This document shows positions 1 through 7,727 of a DNA stretch of 12,216 bases, piece after piece. The notes under the pieces were generated by a model. It had not been told where the DNA came from, ran no database searches, and saw nothing but the letters and a program-made list of their open reading frames with translations. The stretch's first letter is position 1, and each line of letters starts with the position of its first letter. Source of the stretch: Gymnopilus junonius (taxonomy: Eukaryota > Basidiomycota > Agaricomycetes > Agaricales > Galerinaceae); assembly GCA_015501075.1 (NCBI GenBank), contig JADNYJ010000825.1, forward strand, positions 1-12,216, written 5' to 3'. A program made the position numbers and the translations under genes.

Positions 1-953
1 GGACTTACGTTCATCCAAGATTCCAGCGGCTGGTCTTCGAAGACTCTTGTTGATCCGCCTACTCCTGATGGCTATGAACTCGTCTTTGGTCCCACCAATG
101 GTGCCAACAACGCACCCGGAGTATGTGTGTTTACACTCGTTGTAATTCGTCCGCTGATCACTTTCATTAGTACATGGGATTCGCTTTCCTCGACAGGTAC
201 GATGTAGAGGCCTGCGCTGAGCAGTGCAACCAGCGTGGAGCGGACTCCGCGGGTGGTGCTTGCCAATTCTTCAATATCTGGCGTGCTGTTGTGAATGGAA
301 ATCCAACTACATACACTTGCAGTATGGTGCGTTCCAACTCCTTGACATACCTTGGGACTAGATATCATTTTAACTTTTAATTGCAGTACTTCATCCCTGC
401 CGACGAGTCCACAGCCGTCAACACTGGGCAGGGCGACCTCCAAGTCACCTTCTCCCGTGGCTACGCGCGTAAGAACTTTATTGTCGACGGAACCTTTGAA
501 GCTTTCAACGAGTGTGATGATTTCTGTTTCGACACCCAGGACGCCAACTGGATCGGTACCAGCCCAACAGGAGGAACCCTTGATGCCACAATCTTCTTCT
601 TCCAGCCGTTCGCTCACGACGGCAATGCTGTCGCCCTCCTTGGGTCCGCCACAGGAGTTGATGCCCTTCCCGGCACGCTCACTTACGCTCGCCCGCTTGC
701 CACGGAACCCGGCAAGAGCTACCAGATCAGCTTCTTCCAGGCCAGCTCTTTCAGTCCTCCCGACGAGGAAGCTCCCGCTTTCATTGACGTCGTTTGGAAT
801 GGGGAGACTGTGACCACTTTCAAGCCCGGTTTCGCCAACTTTGAGTTCCTCTCCGTTAACGTCGTTGCCAAAGGAAGTGACACCCTCGCATTCCATGGAG
901 GTGCTGCACCTGCATGGTCTTTCATCGATGATGTCACAGTCTTCCAGCTCTAA
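1..953 (+). CDS. 3' part of a secreted-type protein with PAN/apple-like Cys region and beta-sandwich C-terminal domain
   Basis: Three exons are seen: 1-120, 171-326 and 387-953 (stop TAA 951-953). Introns 121-170 (gtatgt...ttag) and 327-386 (gtgcgt...ttgcag) are both phase 0. The 5' end, with any signal peptide, lies outside the window. Exon 2 has a Cys pattern like PAN/apple or WSC modules: DVEACAEQCNQRG, then GGACQFFNIW, then VVNGNPTTYTCSMY. The C-terminal ~190 residues start near GYARKNFIVDGTFE, contain CDDFCFDTQDANWIGTSPTG and DATIFFFQPF, and end in SFIDDVTVFQL. This layout is typical of galactose-binding-like or CBM-like beta-sandwiches. It resembles agaricomycete secreted proteins often labelled fruit-body specific; that label is from memory and the ligand is unknown. 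The frame is intact throughout. A wall, matrix or carbohydrate-binding role outside the cell is inference. Confidence 0.7.
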
Positions 954-1324
954 GCGCAATGATCTCTAAATACTTATTGTCTCTGTAGTCTTTTCTTTAC
1001 ACGGGTCGTTAGGCAGCGATCATTTTGATAGTTTTGGCTATGCTTTGTATTTAATGAGCTATCGAAAATATTCCGAACTTGCTTTATCTTTTCTTCTTCA
1101 TATGAAAACAGCGTGAAATAATTGTACTTACATATGGCCGAAATATATAGAAAGAAGCCATATGAAGCGGCGAGGACGCACTTGTTCCACGTCAAGTCAA
1201 CATTTTTGACACGAAGCCACGCGGGGGATCGATATAGATGGGCCTTTGTCGCCATCTGCAGGCCCGATCTTATTCTAGGACACTATCATTTACTCAGCTT
1301 ATATAGTTCCCATATAGTCCTCGC

Positions 1325-1355
1325 TGATCAGACCTAGAGGCAGCTCATCTGATCA
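1325..1355. repeat. Short inverted repeat (8-bp arms)
   Basis: TGATCAGA at 1325-1332 is repeated in inverted orientation as TCTGATCA at 1348-1355, with a 15-base spacer. Each arm holds the palindrome TGATCA. It lies in non-coding DNA and could be chance; no function is assigned. Confidence 0.4.
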
Positions 1356-2250
1356 TAAACTTCCGAAGAACAAGGTATCAAGGGCAAAACCTTGCATGCT
1401 TTACACGTCAAAAGCAGAATGATGCCAGAAACTTTAAGCAGTCTGGAGACCTTCGCTTTCAAATATACACTATAGAAAGGCGATCTTCGAATAGGCCCTC
1501 CTGACACGTTCACTGAATGTCGCCGGCCCTCTTTAGGCTCCGTGTTAGAATACGCCAGGTAGATGTTTGGCATCTTCATAAATAGTTTGCATCTTTCGAG
1601 ATTATACATAGTAGATTGGCGGAGTCGAACGCTTTATGTCTATTAGCAGGTGAGATGCGGCCCGGGAGAGGGATTCTCTGACTCTGATTAGTAGTCACTA
1701 CAGTTTTGAGGAGGTGCTTGTTAATATTGTCCTTGAAGTTTAAAACTAGTAACTAGTAATGATTTTATGGATGGAATTAGCAATAGGCGCTCTGCTACAT
1801 GGTAAAGTGGTCATCCTTTTCGTCAACTTGCTTAGCCGATGGCCGCATATGAAGGCATACATTTAACTTTAAGGCTGCTTGAATGTTGATGTAGCACTGG
1901 AAAAATTAAAACCGACTGATGAGAAGCAAGGTCTTTTCGTGTTCGCTATAACACCCTCCATTGTCCAACGTTGCCTCCAACGCCTGCTAATGTACAAGTC
2001 TATTTTAGGCTCATCCGACAGGATAAGCGCCTAATATTGGTCCACTGGCAGGGTTGGTGAAGCTCCTCTAAAGAATCTCATCGTCTTTCATTTTTTTATC
2101 TCTGCCCCTTAATATTTTCTATAAATTTGTTGTACAATTGAAATAAACATTGAAGGATACCTAAACGGGCCTTCAAGCGCAGCGTGTTAACCGGCCAATG
2201 CCGAGCGACCAATTTAAGTAATCAATTTTAATCGCGTCGCGCGTTCTTGG

Positions 2251-2256
2251 ACGCGT
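2251..2256. promoter_or_regulatory. ACGCGT (MCB-like) motif upstream of the Kelch/MYND pseudogene
   Basis: This palindrome matches the MluI cell-cycle box bound by Mbp1/Swi6-type fungal factors. It lies 62 bases before ATG 2313. Function is inferred only from the motif and its position, and the hexamer occurs elsewhere in the window, including inside exons. Confidence 0.25.
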
Positions 2257-2312
2257 CAATCTTCTTCTTGTCTTCTTCTACACCCTTTTTCATTGCATAA
2301 TCCCTAAACTAC

Positions 2313-3712
2313 ATGGAACGCGACGAGAATCTCCGCCAAGAGGCCATTGCCAATATGGCCTCTGTTGCTAAAGACGTCTTCGGTTCAAACGTTCCCATCG
2401 AGATTACACCGACTGGGATTCGTTTTCCTTTTGGTCTGGGGTTCGAAAGCGACGATCACCTAAGAAAGCGGCCAATCGACAGGTCGCTACAGGAAATATT
2501 GGACGACCCCAAGAAAGGCGATTTGTTTCTCAAGAAAGACTTCAACGCCTTGACATCGCGGTCTCTGAGGTGCAACCTTCTACGTTGCAGGGCTGATGCC
2601 TTAGTGAAAGCGAAGGACTAAAAAAATGCTGTCAAGTTATATCTGGGATGTGACTTGTTCCTTGAACTCGACCTCTCCACAGTCTCTTGGCGTCGCCTGA
2701 GCGGCACTGCGAAACCGGAAGCCCCTTCTTTCCTCACCCCCGGGACACGTATCAACGCCTGTAGCTGGGTGTCCAAGGACGAAAAAAAATATTCTTGATG
2801 TATGGCGATGCCTGCCGGTTGTCCGTGAAGTTGGGTCAGCAAGAGCATGGTGCATATACTTCATATGGGTACGACGATATTTGGAGCTGGGATATAGAGA
2901 AAGAGAAATGGAGCAGGGAGAGAATTGTTGGCAACAAGCCATCGCCTAGGGACCGAGATGGCAGCCGTCTGTGTGACTAAGTCTTGGTATCGAATTCTCT
3001 CCTGTTTTTCCGATTCCTGATATGTAGTCCACTAGAATCCTGTCCTCGATGAAGTTATCACATTTGGAGGATATAGCCCTTCTGCTCCAACGTCTTATCT
3101 TGAACAACAAACTATCTTCCGATGCTCTTACTATGCTGACACCTTCATCTGTGACCACCGCACGCCCAAAACCCGCCTCTCGAGATCCACAAATCTCTTC
3201 TGCCCCTGTTGCTGAGACTTCCTTTTTAGACCACATACATCAAACCACTGTCGACGCATCGCCTTCGTTCTGGCACCGGGTACTCACGCGCGGTTTTCCA
3301 ACTTACCGCGCTCAGGCTCACCTTGTTGTCGATGACAAGACGGGTAAGAGATATCTGTTCTCGGGTATGTCAATACCGAGTTTGCCCCTTCAAGAGTAAA
3401 GAATACTTCAAGGAGTTTTGCAGACTTGGGGGAGCTTAGGCTGGACTTGACTGGTGGCTGTTTTGAGGGTGTAGATTTGGAGGAAGAGTTTAGAACGGCC
3501 AATGCTGGTCCGTTCCAGAGATGCTTCAGTTGTAGGTCGGCGGGTCCTTGGAAGAAGTGTGGAGGTATGACTGGTCTTGTTGATTTACTGCATTTATTGA
3601 CGGACTCTCGATAGGCTCATGTCGGGAACGGGTGTTTTTCTGCAGCTCCCAACGCTTGTAAGACGGATGGAGAGAGCATAAGGAGACTCATAAATGCCGG
3701 AAAGTGGACTGA
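2313..3712 (+). pseudogene. Broken Kelch-repeat / MYND zinc-finger protein gene
   Basis: The N-terminus (ATG 2313) reads normally for 102 codons and contains ASVAKDVFGSNVPIEITPTG and the TPR-like RADALVKAKD, then stops at TAA 2619-2621. Coding resumes in the same frame as KNAVKLY and jumps straight to the Kelch text GCDLFLELDLSTVSWRRLSG, so a middle block is missing. Later pieces lie in shifting frames: SWVSKDEKK, MYGDACRLSVKLGQQEHGA, DDIWSWDIEKEKWSRERIVG, NPVLDEVITFGGY, SYYADTF, LTRGFPTYRAQAHLVVDD, YVNTEFAPSR, GCFEGVDLEEEFRTANAG. The MYND end is CFSC...WKKCGG/SCRERVFFCSSQR. Lesions: TAA 2619; the internal deletion near 2637-2645; one base short in the A8 run 2782-2789; an extra G in 2949-2951; a shift between about 3150 and 3260; one base lost near 3364-3366; a MYND Cys turned Arg (CGC 3653-3655); and TAA 3659-3661. 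Surviving introns appear to be 2973-3035 and 3565-3614. The natural end is TGA 3710-3712. Intact relatives are multicopy in Agaricomycetes; their function is largely unknown, with MYND fingers usually binding proteins. Confidence 0.88.
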
Positions 3713-4114
3713 GACATACTTTTGTGTGTCCCTAGTAATTATTATCCCTTTCTGTTGGTATTCCCACTTATACGGACGAAGTAGGCGTGTGTCTCGTTGG
3801 CTTGTTTCTTGCGAGCGCGCTTTTAGGTATGAAATTCTTGAAATTCTAAAACCAGTTATTGTAATAATATTTTGTATTCTAATGGATCCTACTTTTATAA
3901 AATCCTATGTCAGTTAATCCGTTACTAGTCCTCATTACTCGTTCTCATTATATTTGCGCTTTTAGGACTGCCTCATCCAGGCCGACTGGGGACCGAAATT
4001 AGAAATCAGAAATTAGAACTCCGAATTTCTCCATCTTTTTGCTTTGCCTCCGTCACTCGACTCAATGAACCTCGTCCGCCGACGTCAACGACGGCGACGA
4101 CGATCTTCGAGGAT
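3713..4114. other. Intergenic region between the pseudogene and the Rab-like gene
   Basis: AT-rich, with no credible gene. It holds the 3' flank of the Kelch/MYND relic and the 5' flank of the GTPase gene. Two small direct repeats are present: GAAATTCT twice near 3831-3847, and GAAATTAGAA at 3995-4004 and again at 4009-4018. The final 60 bases are rich in CGA/ACG triplets, without a clear TATA box. Confidence 0.55.
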
Positions 4115-4133
4115 ATGCCAACCGTCAAACTAG
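4065..4133 (+). promoter_or_regulatory. Possible overlapping upstream ORF, Arg-rich, before the Rab-like start
   Basis: An ATG at 4065 opens a 22-codon frame ending at TAG 4131-4133. It overlaps the main start (4115) in another frame. Nine of 22 residues are Arg, mostly in two runs (RRR and RRRRR) encoded by CGN codons. If the mRNA starts upstream of 4065, ribosomes using this ATG would pass the main start, which would lower GTPase synthesis. The start context (T at -3) is weak, so leaky scanning is likely. The transcription start is unknown. Confidence 0.3.
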
Positions 4134-5652
4134 TCGTCATTGGGTCTTCTGGTGTCGGAAAGACCAGTCTTCGAGGAAAGGTACGTTATCAATATACTAC
4201 TGACCCTACCTCGGGTAATTTACTCACTTGCTTTCTGCAGTACATCTCTGGTCGCTTCTCAACTGGATATAGAGCGACCATAGGCGCTGATTTTATTACG
4301 AAAACGTTACCACATCCCACTCGAGCAGACCAGTCAGTTACATTGCAAATCTGGGTTAATACTTGTTTCATACATTTCTCCTCTGTTTCTCGAACGACTG
4401 AAGAGTGCTAACACTGCAATATATCCATGTTTAGGACACGGCGGGACAAGAACGGTTCTCGAGCCTCTCAACTGCCTTCTTTCGCGGAGCAGATGCAGCC
4501 ATATTGATGTTCGATGTGAACACGCCCGAAACGATGCTTTCCTTGAAGAAGTGGTGGGCAGAATTCTGCGATAGGGCCCCAGTATTGAGCGACGCAGACA
4601 TGAATGAATACTGTTGCGTTGTAGTAGGCAATAAGGTCGACATGATAGGAAAAGGAGATGGAGAAGGTCCCGTTTCTGAGTCGGAAGCTCTTCAATTTCT
4701 GGACGAGCTCGTCCCACCGTTACCTGCTGCTTCGCCGTCGTCCGAGATCAACGTTCTTCCACCAGAGTCTCCCAATGGATACGCAGAAAATTCTCTCCAG
4801 CGAAATCACAGCACGCTTTCTCTACCTCAGGATACCCGCATCCAACCGCCTCCTTCCTCTTCCTCAAGCTCGAGTTTAAGCTCGCAGATTCATTTATCTG
4901 GACCAACCTCCAACCTCAGCAATAATGCACGTTCTCCATCCATTGCCATAGCCCCGAGATTCGACACAAACAACGCACGCGGACCCTCTCATTCACCTAA
5001 ACATCATCTCTCAAAATCACGTTCACGCTCTTCCTCTCGGTTCTATTCCGGCACAATGACGACTACGCATACGGCGCTCACGATCTATCACACCCCTTCC
5101 TCTTCACTCTTTGATACTTTCCATTCAGCGCGGTCATCCCCCGAGCCGCATCTGGTCCCAGGAGACCAACAGGACACAATTATTAGCCCGCCTGGGAGTG
5201 TGAGACGACGTAGGATGACGACCCTGTCTACCGGTAGCGCAAGCTCAGACAGTGCGCCGACCATCACTCCCAGCCTGTTCGCCCGCGAGAATGGACATGC
5301 TAGCTCCAGCTCGAACACCAACAGCAACGCCAGCACGTCTCCTCGTGTGCCCTCGACCTTAAGTGCACACTCCGTATCACCTCTTATTCCTCCCTCTTCC
5401 AAACCAGCCCCTCCTATGCCGCCCGAGAGAGGCCCAAAATTATTCTTCACATCAGCCAAGACGGGCGAGGGTGTGGCTGACGTATTTGAGTACATCGCTC
5501 AGAGGGTTGTGAAGAAATGGGAGTATGAGGAGTGGGTCGAGGCGAGAATGATGCATTTTCGTGAGGCAAGTGGTGGTAACAACCAAACCATTCGGCTCCA
5601 GTCGGATGGATGGAAGAGCAAGATGGCATGGGCTGACTGTTGTTCGTCATGA
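4115..5652 (+). CDS. Rab7/Ypt7-like small GTPase with a large Ser/Pro-rich insertion
   Basis: Exons 4115-4180, 4241-4354 and 4435-5652 (stop TGA 5650-5652) give about 465 residues. Introns 4181-4240 (gtacgt...ctgcag) and 4355-4434 (gttaat...tttag, branch gctaac) are phase 0. All five GTPase motifs are present: P-loop GSSGVGKTS (10-18), switch I YRATIGADF with T35, WDTAGQE (60-66) with Q65, NKVD (126-129) and TSAK (399-402). The YRATIGADF text and long alpha3 region (WWAEFCDRAP) point to Rab7/Ypt7, which controls fusion at late endosomes and vacuoles. A normal Rab has about 30 residues between NKxD and SAK; here there are about 270. The extra block is low complexity, rich in Ser, Pro and Asn, with a poly-Ser run and an SKSRSRSSSR stretch. 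The C-terminus is CCSS, a CCXX double geranylgeranylation signal. The frame is intact and the motifs are complete, so it is probably functional; the exact Rab subfamily is less sure. Confidence 0.9.
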
Positions 5653-6111
5653 TCCCTGACCCCTTGCGGGCTTGGTGTCGTCGTTTAAACCGTTGTTAAG
5701 CAAGACCTATGGACTGGATACTTTATGTTTCACTATTGTTTTTTTTTCGTTCTTATTTCCTCTCCTCTTTGTTGTTGCATTACTATCTTTATCGGATCTT
5801 TAAGATTATTTCTATCATATCATTATGGGACAATTATTATTATAGCGACTCTCTCACGAATCTATACCCAATCGCGGAGATCTGCTGATCATATTTTTAC
5901 TCAAGTTTTATCGTACATCAACGTAGCAGCTCGTAGCAGCCTTTGCGCTTGCTCCCTTCCGATGAACATCATTGAGGTCAGCGGGCATCACATCCCGATT
6001 TCCGGAAACCCAATGGTCATTCTATAGGCGCCGGAAAGGGCGCGGGAAACGCGCCCAGCGTGACAGACAGCCAGAAATATTTTTAGTCACCCTCCTGGAC
6101 GTCGTCGTGCC
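5653..6111. other. Intergenic region after the Rab-like gene
   Basis: This stretch contains T-rich 3' flank (a run of nine T at about 5740) and no gene I can support. Near its right end, at 6028-6060, the base composition changes sharply to GC-rich and includes a perfect stem-loop, annotated separately. Confidence 0.55.
6038..6056. promoter_or_regulatory. GC-rich perfect stem-loop containing E2F/MBF-like sequence
   Basis: GGGCGCG (6038-6044) and CGCGCCC (6050-6056) pair perfectly around the loop GGAAA. On the minus strand the segment reads TTTCCCGCGC, matching the E2F consensus TTTSSCGC; the plus strand also carries ACGCG (6049-6053). It lies 56-74 bases before ATG 6112, a usual place for a fungal upstream activating site. 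A regulatory role is inference; a chance GC palindrome is possible. Confidence 0.35.
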
Positions 6112-7155
6112 ATGACTTTAGGGACAACCTCTGAAAACGTTATCGCCACCATCGCCGCCAACGATGCTTCCCATTTGGATCCCTCTCCACAGCGTCCAAA
6201 TGCCTTCTCAGAAACGCAAGACTCGCCTGATACCATCCTTACGAAAATCTAGGGACTCATGACCAATGTTGCCACCAAGTTGCCACAGCCTCTATTGATG
6301 ACAAATCCGCCTTTATTTTGGAATTGGCCAAGTCTCTTTCAGCGTTCACTCTTTGAAGATTCGTGCCCGTTTTGGAAAGCTATCAAAGGAGTTCAGTCGC
6401 TTTTGGACGCCCTTTCCTCTGACATGGACGTACGCCAGAGCTCAGCTGCGGAAGGAGAACAGGAGGATGTGGATTTTACTTATGCAAAACGAGCGAGGAC
6501 CTGAAGTCCTACCTCAAAAAGGCTAGAGCTATCTTCGATTGTCAACAGGAATTCTGTTCCACCCAACAGATCAAGCCGCTTCTAACGATGAACAAATTTA
6601 CCGATAGCTGCAAAAAGCACGAGAAGTTGCTCTCCGTTATGATAAGAGCTATCTGGACCAGATTCGACAGGAAGCTGGGATCAAAGGTGGGAGAGAGCTC
6701 TTTTATTCTGTGGGATTTCCGATGTTGACTTATGGTATTCGCTATGTCGGCAAACTTTGTTCCCCCGCGGTGCACATATTGGTCGTCTTATACGTTGCTG
6801 GGTCCCGTAATTTCAAGTCGCTCTCCAATCTTACTCTACAAACCCGTCGAGCTGCCAATCCACCATATGCTATCACGACCGAGTACGCATTCGATTCGCG
6901 ATTTTGTATTCAATTTAGGGACGGAACTAGGATTCTGCTTCGATAATATAACTTCCTGCAAATATTTCAGCTACTCTTAGCATCCGTAGATCGAACTCTA
7001 AATCCAGATAGAAAAGGCTGGTGAATCAGGAAATTTGAAAGTCGACGCCTTCAATCCCAATGAAGCTGTGATAAATGACACCAATTCAGTAGTTATGTCC
7101 ATGAACAAGATCACGCCTTACCTGGACAAGCCTTATCAGCTCTTGGCCTTCATAC
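6112..7155 (+). pseudogene. Decayed coding sequence, family not recognised, weak J-domain-like segment
   Basis: ATG 6112 opens 46 codons (start MTLGTTSENVIATI) and stops at TAG 6250. Protein-like text continues in changing frames: ASIDDKSAFILELAKSLSAF (about 6288-6347), AIKGVQSLLDALSSDMDV, SEDLKSYLKKA (about 6495-6527), SYLRLSTGILFHPTDQ (6527-6574), a TAG at 6605-6607, then LQKAREVALRYDKSYLDQ and AGIKGGRELFYSVGFPML. The run LKKA..YLRLS...FHP.D followed by LQKAREVALRYD recalls helices II and III of a J-domain, with HPD altered to HPTD; this is only a resemblance. A further coding-like block, KVDAFNPNEAVINDTNSV, lies at 7038-7091. Some shifts could be unrecognised introns: a gtccaa...ctag intron at 6194-6252 would link the first two blocks in phase. 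The stops at 6352 and 6605 and the shift near 6485 still suggest a pseudogene. Right end uncertain. Confidence 0.45.
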
Positions 7156-7588
7156 GGAGGCGCGAACATCTTTTATTACGCATGTTGCTTTCCTGCTTTC
7201 AGCGTCGACCTCGCTCTCACTCCGCCTGTTGTCACGGTAGTTACTGGCTCCCACCTCTTCTCAAGCACAAAAATGTTGCCTTCCGCTTCCTCCCTTAGGC
7301 GTCATACGAATGCGCTGCCCCATTGGAAGTATCTCCGTCTTTGTGATTTTTCAAGGCGTTCAAGATGGAAAGATGGCTGAATGGCCGATGGCTTCAGCCC
7401 ATGCTGACGAGACCAGCGTGGATTGGTGAAGGGACTGGTTGGTGTGGATGTGGAACAATTTTCTGACAAGAACTCGTTCAGGGTCTTGGAGTGGGGTGGG
7501 ATGGAGGTTTTTAGGGGGTCGTCGTGAATATCAACTGGGCACGCCATTTTGTATTGTCTCCGGTATTGTATTCACATGTAATACTATT

Positions 7589-7618
7589 TTACTACTAGTA
7601 ATAAGACTTTAGTAGTAA
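7589..7618. repeat. Inverted repeat upstream of the F-box gene
   Basis: TTACTACTA (7589-7597) and TAGTAGTAA (7610-7618) are perfect reverse complements with a 12-base spacer. It is AT-rich and about 110 bases before the chosen start codon. No known element is matched. Confidence 0.4.
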
Positions 7619-7662
7619 CCAGTCACGATTTGTTAATAATTTGTTACACGTGGTGTTACTCG

Positions 7663-7668
7663 ACGCGT
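7663..7668. promoter_or_regulatory. ACGCGT (MCB-like) motif upstream of the F-box gene
   Basis: The hexamer lies 65 bases before ATG 7728, at nearly the same distance as the copy before the Kelch/MYND pseudogene. It also occurs inside the F-box gene, near 7914 and 8077, so motif presence alone is weak evidence. Confidence 0.25.
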
Positions 7669-7727
7669 TTGTTGACAACAATGTCACCGTCGACGTCAAC
7701 CAAAACGTCCATCACTCTTTTACCCCA

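Larger units (their letters stand above)
954..2312. other. Non-coding intergenic region
   Basis: I see no convincing gene on either strand; the short open frames here have no family-like residues and no linked splice sites. The left part is the 3' flank of the secreted-protein gene and the right part is the 5' flank of the Kelch/MYND pseudogene. The last 100 bases turn pyrimidine-rich (cttcttcttgtcttcttcta), as is usual before fungal start codons. A TATA-like ctataaat lies at 2119-2126 and an ACGCGT at 2251-2256. Confidence 0.6.
7156..7727. other. Region with no supported gene; promoter side of the F-box gene
   Basis: An open frame of 81 codons on the minus strand (7302-7547, start ATGGCGTGCC) has no recognisable domain, so I do not call it. 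The AT-rich stretch 7560-7660 precedes the F-box gene. It holds an inverted repeat (7589-7618), an E-box CACGTG at 7647-7652, an ACGCGT at 7663-7668 and a TTGTTG-A-CAACAA near-palindrome at 7669-7681. These are plausible but unproven promoter elements. Confidence 0.45.

Noticed and set aside
72..959. A 295-codon open frame on the minus strand, antisense to the secreted-protein gene
   Set aside because: It is a shadow: the plus strand has family-like residues, phased introns and Cys patterns, while the antisense product has no recognisable feature. Codon bias of the plus-strand gene explains the lack of antisense stops.
1334..1609. A 91-codon minus-strand frame in the left intergenic region
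   Set aside because: No recognisable residues, no splice context and no plausible promoter.
1616..1680. A possible tRNA-like stretch (tggcggagtcgaacgc)
   Set aside because: The B-box is imperfect and I could not fold a cloverleaf; no tRNA is supported in the window.
2604..2682. A possible intron (gtgaaa...cacag) that would skip the TAA at 2619
   Set aside because: It would remove KNAVKLY and GCDLFLELDL, which fit the family, so the stop is better read as a true lesion.
3033..3035. TAG just before NPVLDEVITFGGY, as another nonsense mutation in the Kelch/MYND gene
   Set aside because: It works better as the acceptor of a 63-nt phase-0 intron (2973-3035) with donor gtgact and a CTGAT branch site at 3016-3020.
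3726..3917. A 63-codon hydrophobic plus-strand frame after the pseudogene
   Set aside because: AT-rich sequence gives hydrophobic codons by default; no support as a gene.
7302..7547. An 81-codon minus-strand frame with a good start context
   Set aside because: No domain, no linked exon and no match I recognise; it adjoins decayed DNA and may be chance or an old remnant.
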